From: Gammaproteobacteria bacterium
Lineage (GTDB): Bacteria > Pseudomonadota > Gammaproteobacteria > Methylococcales > Methylomonadaceae
Reading direction: 5' to 3'
Length of the DNA: 5,550 nt
Assembly (NCBI GenBank): GCA_024511045.1
Contig: JANEMG010000177.1
Span: 1-5,550 of the forward strand
The notes under the pieces are model-generated. The model saw only the letters and a program-made list of their open reading frames with translations, searched no databases and was not told the DNA's origin. Of this stretch, positions 1 through 5,334 are shown piece after piece. Positions within the stretch are counted from its first letter, which is position 1; the number at the start of each line of letters is the position of its first letter. The position numbers and the translations under genes were made by a program.

Positions 1-21
1 AGTAACAAGTTTTTAATATCG

Positions 22-56
22 AGAAAAAATGAGGCGCTAACGCGCATTTTATTTAT
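22..56 (-). terminator. Probable intrinsic terminator, possibly bidirectional
   Basis: An inverted repeat pairs AAAATG (26-31) with CATTTT (45-50). An inner GCG/CGC pair (34-36 with 41-43) closes a four-base loop, with a small internal bulge. Read on the minus strand the hairpin runs into a T-run (CATTTTTTCTC), as in a rho-independent terminator. Read on the plus strand it is followed by an AT-rich stretch with shorter T-runs, so it could work both ways. It lies about 215 bases past the miaA stop and is the first credible end for minus-strand transcription. The short GC core makes it a modest terminator. No RNA folding was computed. Confidence 0.45.
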
Positions 57-265
57 ATAATTCAATTTGATAGCTTAAGCCTTCGGCATTATCTACCCAC
101 AGATATCGCTGAGGAGGCATATTTTTCAATCAGGTCGATGCTGTCTTGCTGATGCATATTCAGGCCTTTACTGATTTTGAGGATGCTGAAGCGCACACTA
201 TACTACAGGCGAACGAAAAATAATTCGCGTTAATTGCAGAAATTTGAAGGGTCAAGGTCTCTCCA
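57..265. other. AT-rich stretch downstream of miaA without a convincing gene
   Basis: I see no gene here that I can defend. On the minus strand a 35-codon reading frame runs from GTG (194-196) to TAA (89-91). It includes an internal ATG (155-157) and reads MHQQDSIDLIEKYASS from that codon. Its look is protein-like (charged, amphipathic), but it has no ribosome binding site and is very short. It could be the tail of a decayed gene or chance. A TAGTAT hexamer just upstream of it could serve as a -10 box, but there is no good -35. Between the miaA stop and this frame the DNA is AT-rich with a weak GCGAA/TTCG-type dyad around 211-230. hfq, the usual gene after miaA in gammaproteobacteria, is not here. 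Confidence 0.3.
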
Positions 266-1213
266 TCATGAGCGGACATGCCGCTCGATCAGCCCAAGCG
301 CCGTCTCCAGCAGATCGTCCCGGCCTGCAGCCAGCTTCACAGCATCGGTTTGCCGGCGCAGCCAGGTAAACTGGCGCTTGGCCAATTGCCTGGTGGCAAT
401 AATGGCTTTTTCGGTCATGGTCCGATAATCATATTCCCCGGCCAGATAGGACCAGACCTGTCGATAACCAACCGCCCGGATCGAAGGCATGGCTGTGGTC
501 AGATCGCCACGCCTGAACAGCGCCTCGACTTCCTCGACAAGGCCCTGCTCCAGCATCTGCCGGAAGCGCCGGGCAATCTGCTCGTGCAGCACCGGCCTGT
601 GTTCAGGTGCGACGACCAGCTTTATGCAGTGATAGGGGATATCCTGGGCCTGACCCTTCCTGATCAGTTCACTCAAGGGTCTGCCGCTGAGCTGGTAGAC
701 TTCCAGGGCACGCTGGATACGCTGCGGATCATTGGGATGAATGCGTTGCGCCGATTCCGGATCGACCTCGGCCAAACGCCTGAGCAGAGTCTGCCAGCCA
801 TGCTCCACCGCCTGCCGGTCCAGCATTTCCCTGACGGCGGCATCGGCCGCCGGCAGTTCGGCCAGTCCATGCAGCAAAGCGTGAAAATACAGCATCGTCC
901 CGCCCACCAGCAGCGGGATCTTGCCACGTCCGGTGATATCCTGCATCGCCGCCAGGGCCCTGGCCCGGAACTGGCCTGTGGAAAAGGCCTCTGCCGGGTC
1001 GAGTATATCGATCAAATGATGGCGTACTGACGTCCGTTCCTGCAACGTCGGCTTTGCGGTACCGATGTCCATGCCGCGATACACCAGCGCGGAATCGACG
1101 CTGATGATTTCACAGGGCAGTGCCTCGGCAATCTGCAGGGCCAACGCGCTCTTGCCCGATGCGGTGGGCCCCAGGATAAAAACCGTCGCCGGTTGCCGCT
1201 GTCGCGCTGTCAT
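266..1213 (-). CDS. miaA: tRNA dimethylallyltransferase (tRNA A37 isopentenyltransferase)
   Basis: MiaA transfers the dimethylallyl group of DMAPP to N6 of adenosine 37 in tRNAs that read UNN codons. This is the first step towards ms2i6A, and the enzyme is cytosolic. The protein is 315 residues, against 316 in E. coli. Visible signatures are the P-loop GPTASGKS (15-22), SVDSALVYRGMDIGTAKP (38-55) with the catalytic-site aspartate D40, HHLIDILDP (65-73), LVGGTMLYF (102-110), NDPQRIQRALEVY (161-173), IRAVGYRQVW (245-254) and RQLAKRQFTWLR (275-286). I chose the ATG at 1211-1213 because the P-loop then starts at residue 15, as in the family. The frame stays open upstream to a TTG at 1271-1273, which would add 20 unconserved residues. 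The ribosome binding site is poor (ACGGG-like). The gene starts 86 bases after the dynamin-like gene on the same strand and may share its transcript. It looks intact. Confidence 0.97.
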   Translation of the reverse strand: MTARQRQPATVFILGPTASGKSALALQIAEALPCEIISVDSALVYRGMDIGTAKPTLQERTSVRHHLIDILDPAEAFSTGQFRARALAAMQDITGRGKIPLLVGGTMLYFHALLHGLAELPAADAAVREMLDRQAVEHGWQTLLRRLAEVDPESAQRIHPNDPQRIQRALEVYQLSGRPLSELIRKGQAQDIPYHCIKLVVAPEHRPVLHEQIARRFRQMLEQGLVEEVEALFRRGDLTTAMPSIRAVGYRQVWSYLAGEYDYRTMTEKAIIATRQLAKRQFTWLRRQTDAVKLAAGRDDLLETALGLIERHVRS

Positions 1214-1299
1214 CGATACCCGTTCAGCAGCTGTCTTGTCCCGATACGATTCCTGATGACGACAATGAATCAACGATTTTCAAAATTCCGGCAACGTAA
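1214..1299. other. Short intergenic gap between the dynamin-like gene and miaA
   Basis: This gap of 86 bases has no hairpin with a T-run and no well-matched promoter on the minus strand. A TTGAAA hexamer is present near 1277-1282, but no -10 box sits at the right spacing. Read-through from the dynamin-like gene into miaA is therefore the simplest reading, although a weak promoter cannot be excluded by eye. Confidence 0.35.
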
Positions 1300-2724
1300 T
1301 CAGCTTTCAATGCCGCGGTCCGGTTTGCTCCGGACGTCGATGGCGCTGAAATTGTCGTTCAGCGACTGCACCAGTTCTTTGGCGCGATCCTTCAATTTCA
1401 GCAATTGCATGCGCGTCTGTTTAGTCCATCCCACCGGCTCCTTGATGGGCAGCAGGATGCGCCAGAAAGTCAGACTCTTCTCGAAAAGTCCTGCAAGATT
1501 TTCCAGCAGCCCCTGCTCCTTCTTCTTTTTTTCCAGATCCTTGATGATGAATTTCGCCTGCATCCTGCTGACCAGCAGATGGATCGGCACCATCATCGCA
1601 ACGATCACGGCAATGGAAATGGGCGCCAGGAAGGGGTCCAGAAACAGGTCCAGCAGTCCAAAGCCTGATATCTCACCGATCACAATCAAAAACACGAAAA
1701 AGCTCAAAATCAATCCCGATGTGAAATTACTGCGCTCTTTCCAGGTGGTGATGGCTTTTTGCACCTCCGGAATGACCTGATCGTCGATTTCATCGATGCT
1801 GTGCTCCAGCGAGTTCAGTATGCGGTAGGCGCTTTCCACGTTGATGTGCTCGATTCTCTGGTGTATTTTTTTCAACTCCGCATCATTGCTGGTACCGGCC
1901 TGATAGGATCCCGACATCTGGGCGATCAGCTTGTTTTGCTCCGGCGCATCCTGCAGCACCACGAACTGACCGGAATCCAGACCGAATTCTTGCAATTGCC
2001 TCTTCCAGATCTCCGGGTCGGCTGGATTCGCGGCGGTTCCTTTCTGGTTGATGACGAACAGTATTTTGTTCAAGTCCTGGTCTCTGACCGCCTCGTTGAT
2101 AAACCGGCTCAAGGATTCCCGCAAATCCTCCAGATCGGGCTTCGCGGCATCGAAGAACACCAGCACCAGATCCGACGTCTGTACGATGAACTGATTCAGG
2201 TAATCGATGACCGGGTTTTGCGCTTCGATGGTGAAATTGGGTGCGACAACGATCAGTTTTCCCTGCAATGCCTGACAATTGGCCGTTTTCATTTCCAGAT
2301 AGGTGTTGATGTGGCTGCCTTCACCTTTTTTCACCTGGTCTATTTTGTGGCTGATCTGATAGAAGGGGAAACGGGTGTCGCCATCCAGCGCCGTTCCCGG
2401 CAGGGTTACCGGCAATTCCTTGCTGCTGTAATGCAGTATCGTGAATTTGTTTCTGGGCAATTGCCGGTCGGCATCCAGGACATCGCTCTTCAGATACTGA
2501 TTGATGAATTTTTCCGCGCCGGCGGTTGCTGTACCGAATACCGTGATTATAGGCCACCAGGAAATCTTGCTGGCCGTCGATTCATCCATATCGATCAACC
2601 CCAGGTCGTAGGCAATCTGATCCAGTTCGTGATAGACCCTGGAGGCCTCCAGCAGCGCCGGGTTCTGATTGGCAAGATGCTTTTCCAGATATAAAAGATA
2701 TTTACTCGCAGATTTATCAGCCAT
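1300..2724 (-). CDS. Dynamin/EHD-like membrane protein with degenerate GTPase motifs
   Basis: The protein has 474 residues. The fold is suggested by layout: hydrophobic strand plus glycine loop ITVFGTATAGAEKFI (60-74), strand LIVVAPNF (157-164), segment TSDLVLVFFDAAKPDLEDL (183-201), which resembles the EHD/dynamin stretch between G3 and G4, and strand ILFVINQKG (221-229). Compared with working GTPases the key residues are changed. The P-loop lysine and Ser/Thr are A70 and E71, DTPG reads VAPN (160-163), and NKxD reads NQKG (226-229). No PTT-type switch I is seen near PRNKF (90-94). Two membrane segments follow, about 335-352 and 366-386, then a lysine/glutamate-rich probable coiled coil (390-407) and a helical tail. 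I chose the ATG at 2722-2724 because AAGGTG (2731-2736) sits 6 bases upstream. A GTG at 2731-2733 lies inside that site. The protein probably acts at the inner membrane, and its function is unknown. The family assignment is by pattern only. Confidence 0.72.
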   Translation of the reverse strand: MADKSASKYLLYLEKHLANQNPALLEASRVYHELDQIAYDLGLIDMDESTASKISWWPIITVFGTATAGAEKFINQYLKSDVLDADRQLPRNKFTILHYSSKELPVTLPGTALDGDTRFPFYQISHKIDQVKKGEGSHINTYLEMKTANCQALQGKLIVVAPNFTIEAQNPVIDYLNQFIVQTSDLVLVFFDAAKPDLEDLRESLSRFINEAVRDQDLNKILFVINQKGTAANPADPEIWKRQLQEFGLDSGQFVVLQDAPEQNKLIAQMSGSYQAGTSNDAELKKIHQRIEHINVESAYRILNSLEHSIDEIDDQVIPEVQKAITTWKERSNFTSGLILSFFVFLIVIGEISGFGLLDLFLDPFLAPISIAVIVAMMVPIHLLVSRMQAKFIIKDLEKKKKEQGLLENLAGLFEKSLTFWRILLPIKEPVGWTKQTRMQLLKLKDRAKELVQSLNDNFSAIDVRSKPDRGIES

Positions 2725-2730
2725 TGCTAA

Positions 2731-2736
2731 CACCTT
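2731..2736 (-). promoter_or_regulatory. Ribosome binding site that fixes the start of the dynamin-like gene
   Basis: AAGGTG on the minus strand lies 6 bases upstream of the ATG at 2722-2724 (8 bases from its AAGG core), a normal Shine-Dalgarno position. It overlaps the alternative GTG start at 2731-2733, which has no such site of its own. This favours the ATG. Confidence 0.6.
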
Positions 2737-2815
2737 ATTTTTTCAGTTTAAACGGTACCAGGCAGTCACCCGTCGGGGCACGCTCTCCAGCATGCAGCAA
2801 GGTCAAGCCAAACCG
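2737..2815 (-). other. Untranslated leader of the dynamin-like gene with small hairpins
   Basis: If transcription starts just after the TATAAT box at 2822-2827, the message has a leader of about 90 bases. On the minus strand it contains a six-pair hairpin with one G-T pair, GCATGC against GCGTGC (2790-2795 with 2778-2783), closing a six-base loop. Next comes a tight CCC-GAC-GGG element (2769-2777), then the perfect palindromes GGTACC and GTTTAAAC (about 2747-2759). There is no T-run after the hairpins, so this is not an obvious attenuator, and I recognise no known riboswitch. Confidence 0.3.
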
Positions 2816-2850
2816 GAATCCATTATATAGAAGTCCGGTAATCACGACAC
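2812..2850 (-). promoter_or_regulatory. Promoter with a perfect TATAAT box inside an inverted repeat
   Basis: The minus strand carries a perfect TATAAT (2822-2827). A recognisable -35 is weak: GTGTCG or TGTCGT at 16-17 bases spacing. The -10 box sits in the 16-base spacer of a perfect six-base inverted repeat, ACCGGA at 2834-2839 and TCCGGT at 2812-2817 on the minus strand. A poor -35 with a dyad centred on the -10 fits a promoter controlled by a DNA-binding protein, but the regulator is unknown. It would drive the dynamin-like gene and possibly miaA. Confidence 0.5.
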
Positions 2851-2869
2851 AGGAAACTGTGAGTATGCC

Positions 2870-3529
2870 TCATTTTTGAGACTTTGAGAACAGCAATGGC
2901 AATCCCAGTCCGACAATGAACGACAACACCAGCAGCAGCCAACTGTGCCGACTCCAGGCGATGGCATAGTGATCGGGTGTAACCGGAGCAGTCAATCCTG
3001 GAATGCTCGGCAAATCCTTGTCCCCGCCGCCGACCTTGAACTGCGCCTTCATGCCCTTTTCGGTATGCTGGGAAATGTCGCAATGCACCAGGTAAGTCTT
3101 GCGCTGCTTCGGAAAAATCAGTGAAGCCCGCTTCTTTCCCGAACCGTTGACCTCGATGGTGAACATTCCCTTGGGATAGAGATAGCCCGGCAGGCCATGG
3201 ACCATGAACTGATGCCGGATGTCATCGTCATTGACGAAGGTGATGTTGACCCGGGAACAGGGTTTGATCTGCCATTGCTGCCGGTCGTATGCAAACATCA
3301 GTCCGCTGAACTTGCGGGCGTGCTTCTGGCCGGCATGCACGGTGAGATCGACTTCATCGCTGATTTTTTCACAATCCTTCGGCAGCTTGTCCGGGTTGCT
3401 GTTCATGATCATGCCCTTGGCATCCATGGCCATGCCGGCATGCTGCATGGCCGCCTGGTTCAACCCCGGATGGAGCAAAACGCCAAATGCCAGCAGCAGC
3501 GCCGAAGGATTCATTGGATGCATCTTCAT
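2870..3529 (-). CDS. Membrane-anchored cupredoxin (type 1 copper protein)
   Basis: The protein has 219 residues. It opens with a signal peptide (about 1-27), then a Met/His-rich stretch, MQHAGMAMDAKGMIM (28-42), of the kind that often binds copper. A single cupredoxin domain follows (about 55-167). Likely type 1 copper ligands are H106 or H111 (RHQFMVHGLP), C150, H155 and M160, in plastocyanin-like spacing C-x4-H-x4-M. H149 directly before the cysteine recalls the His-Cys pair of two-domain copper oxidases and nitrite reductases. C53 and C91 could form a disulfide. A C-terminal helix (about 196-214) followed by SKSQK should anchor the domain to the inner membrane, facing the periplasm. The gene begins 6 bases after the oxidase stop, with only a weak AAAGAA binding site, so translational coupling is likely. 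Its role as electron carrier or copper-delivery partner of the oxidase is inferred. M3 is a possible alternative start. Confidence 0.85.
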   Translation of the reverse strand: MKMHPMNPSALLLAFGVLLHPGLNQAAMQHAGMAMDAKGMIMNSNPDKLPKDCEKISDEVDLTVHAGQKHARKFSGLMFAYDRQQWQIKPCSRVNITFVNDDDIRHQFMVHGLPGYLYPKGMFTIEVNGSGKKRASLIFPKQRKTYLVHCDISQHTEKGMKAQFKVGGGDKDLPSIPGLTAPVTPDHYAIAWSRHSWLLLVLSFIVGLGLPLLFSKSQK

Positions 3530-3535
3530 TATTCT

Positions 3536-5206
3536 TTATGTCCGTCTCAATCGGTTGATTAAAATGATGACTATTGCCAGGGCCAGGCCCAGTAGCAGAC
3601 CAAAGCCCAGCAGCTGTATATATTCCGGCGGCAGCAATCCGGGTTCGCCCAGCAGCTGGGCAAAATCACCAATACCCCAGACCGGTTGCTGCCCGGCAAA
3701 ATAATTCCTGTTGAAGATTTGGCCGATGGCTTCTGCACGCACTTTGGGCATGCCCTGGGCATCGAGCAGGCTGCGATAGGCAAGAACGGCAATGTTGCCG
3801 CCCGGCGCCATGCCATCGCTGGTGATGCCGGTTTCGACATGGTCATGAAACAGCCAGATCCCGGCGCCATAGCTGTGCAGCCCGTCGTTGCTGGTCTGCA
3901 GGTGCAGATCCAGGCGCTGAGCCGGCGCCAGATCGTAGACATCACGGATATAGCGGTTCCGCTCCGGCAATGTCACACCATCGTAGGCTGTGATCGTCGC
4001 CTTGTGCCCATGGAGATGCAGCGCCAGCAGTGAACGCTGGGCATTGACGATGCGCAGCTTGATGTTTTCGTCCGGGCTGGCGACGATCAATGCATCACGC
4101 AGCGTATAGGGAAAGGAATGGCCGTTGAGCAGAAAATAATTCTCCGTCGACTCGGTCATGTTGTATTCCCGGTTCATTGCCTTGGCAATCAGGCGTGGAT
4201 CGTTGGCCTGCTGAATGGTCCGTGCCAGGCGCTTGTCGACGGCCTGATAATGCAGATCATATTCCTGGTCATACTGCTCCATGACCGCCACCGAGGAATG
4301 CCTGACCTGCCCAGCGCCAACATTGAAGGTCTGCAGCCAGTTGTCGGGGCGGTTCTCCTCGACGATGAACATGCCGTTCAGGCCCATCTGCAAATGCTTG
4401 TCGGTCTGCACGTGGCAATGATAGAACATCGTGCCGGGCTGTCGGGGATGCAATTCGTAGGTGCGGCTCTTGCCGGGAAAGACCGGCTCCTCACCGGTGA
4501 CCGGCACACCGTCGTTGTCGCCGCCGGCTGCCGTTCTGAAAGGATGGTCGACGCCATGGAAATGAATGGTATGGGGCAGATAATGGGTGTTTTCCAGGGT
4601 GATGAACACCTTGTCGCCCTGCTCCACCCGGATCACCGGCGATGGCGCACGCAGCAGGTCATTGGCCTCTCTGCTGCGAAAATGCTTCACCGACATGCCC
4701 CGGGATTTCGGTGCGAACACCCACAACCCTGGCTGTATTCCCGGTGCGATGTCGTAGGTCGTAAACAGGAAATCGCCATCCGGTGTCGAACCGTTCAGCT
4801 CCATGACCTCCAGCTTGATGCGGATGATGTCCGGATCGCCGTCGCCGTCCAGATCATCGGACTTGATCAATGCGTCTTCAGAAAGGCGGGTCTGCATCAG
4901 GGTCTGCATCGAGACCTGATCGACGCCCTTGACGAAAGCGGCGATGGCATGGGGATTGTCCGGCTCGCAGAGCGGCGATTCGGCGATGGCGACGCCATCG
5001 ATCACCTGTGCGGCGCGCCATTCCGGATGCCGGTCGGAACAGGGCTTTTCAACGCCCTGGCGTTGCTTGACGGCATTGTAGGTGGTTTCCGGCGGCAGCA
5101 GCTCCGCCTGGCCATAATACCCGGGCCTTATCCATAGCGCCGCCGTGATGATGACCGGGAGCAATAGCAACAGCAGCAAGTTGATCAGTTTGTTTTGCAT
5201 TGTCAT
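3536..5206 (-). CDS. Membrane-anchored two-domain multicopper oxidase
   Basis: The protein has 556 residues. An N-terminal signal anchor (about 6-26) and a C-terminal helix (about 527-551, then NRLRRT) place the catalytic part in the periplasm. Domain 1 has PHTIHFHG (211-218) and FYHCHV (261-266). Domain 2 has LHLHGH (396-401) and WLFHDHVETG (451-460). The four HxH motifs (215/217, 263/265, 397/399, 454/456) supply the eight histidines of a trinuclear copper site. The type 1 site is in domain 1: H212, C264 and H271, with L276 at the usual axial Met position. Domain 2 has Asp455 where a cysteine would be, so it has no type 1 copper. This is the layout called type C in two-domain oxidases. A calcium-type loop DLDGDGDPD (118-126) precedes domain 1, and C56 and C80 may pair. 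The expected reaction is oxidation of a substrate with reduction of O2 to water; the substrate is unknown. The first ATG (5204-5206) lacks a clear binding site. M3 is an alternative start. Confidence 0.9.
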   Translation of the reverse strand: MTMQNKLINLLLLLLLPVIITAALWIRPGYYGQAELLPPETTYNAVKQRQGVEKPCSDRHPEWRAAQVIDGVAIAESPLCEPDNPHAIAAFVKGVDQVSMQTLMQTRLSEDALIKSDDLDGDGDPDIIRIKLEVMELNGSTPDGDFLFTTYDIAPGIQPGLWVFAPKSRGMSVKHFRSREANDLLRAPSPVIRVEQGDKVFITLENTHYLPHTIHFHGVDHPFRTAAGGDNDGVPVTGEEPVFPGKSRTYELHPRQPGTMFYHCHVQTDKHLQMGLNGMFIVEENRPDNWLQTFNVGAGQVRHSSVAVMEQYDQEYDLHYQAVDKRLARTIQQANDPRLIAKAMNREYNMTESTENYFLLNGHSFPYTLRDALIVASPDENIKLRIVNAQRSLLALHLHGHKATITAYDGVTLPERNRYIRDVYDLAPAQRLDLHLQTSNDGLHSYGAGIWLFHDHVETGITSDGMAPGGNIAVLAYRSLLDAQGMPKVRAEAIGQIFNRNYFAGQQPVWGIGDFAQLLGEPGLLPPEYIQLLGFGLLLGLALAIVIILINRLRRT

Positions 5207-5215
5207 TCTGAATGA
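5203..5215. repeat. 13-bp palindrome over the oxidase start codon
   Basis: TCATTC-T-GAATGA is a perfect dyad with a one-base centre. Its left half contains the ATG (5204-5206) of the multicopper oxidase gene. A single-base centre is too tight for an RNA hairpin, so if it matters it is more likely a protein-binding site just downstream of the promoter. Chance is also possible in AT-rich DNA of this length. Confidence 0.3.
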
Positions 5216-5243
5216 TACTGTTCAGGGGGAAAATCAGAGCAGC

Positions 5244-5273
5244 ATCATACAGCAAAATCTTTTTCTTTTTCCA
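5244..5273 (-). promoter_or_regulatory. Candidate sigma70 promoter of the oxidase-cupredoxin unit
   Basis: On the minus strand, TGGAAA (5268-5273, four of six matches to TTGACA) and TATGAT (5244-5249, five of six matches to TATAAT) are 18 bases apart. A TG dinucleotide stands directly before the -10. Transcription would begin near 5237, giving a leader of about 30 bases. The spacer is A-rich. No known copper-regulator site (CueR- or CusR-type) was recognised by eye. Confidence 0.42.
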
Positions 5274-5334
5274 GATATACAACAGGACCGGGATAGAGAA
5301 CCGCTCCCGCGTGATGCGCTTCGCTTGTCAGACC

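Noticed and set aside
89..196. A 35-codon minus-strand frame from GTG to TAA
   Set aside because: It is too short, lacks a ribosome binding site and matches nothing I know, so it is mentioned only as a possible gene remnant within the AT-rich stretch.
278..1030. A 250-codon open frame on the plus strand opposite miaA
   Set aside because: It mirrors miaA, whose conserved motifs are all on the minus strand. The plus-strand translation has no recognisable domain.
1271..1273. TTG as the start of miaA
   Set aside because: It would add 20 residues not typical of the family. The ATG at 1211-1213 gives the standard distance to the P-loop.
1759..2694. A 311-codon open frame on the plus strand opposite the dynamin-like gene
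   Set aside because: It is an antisense shadow. The minus-strand frame has a ribosome binding site, membrane segments and a plausible fold; this one has none of these.
2747..2759. Adjacent GTTTAAAC and GGTACC palindromes as a sign of a cloning vector
   Set aside because: They sit inside otherwise natural sequence between two bacterial genes, without any vector or primer sequence around them. Coincidence is more likely.
2725..2869. A tRNA, 6S RNA or known riboswitch in the intergenic region
   Set aside because: No cloverleaf, no T-loop motif and no recognisable conserved riboswitch core could be found by eye.
4118..5137. A 339-codon open frame on the plus strand opposite the multicopper oxidase
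   Set aside because: It is an antisense shadow of a gene with unmistakable copper motifs. The composition is biased by the histidine and aspartate codons on the other strand.
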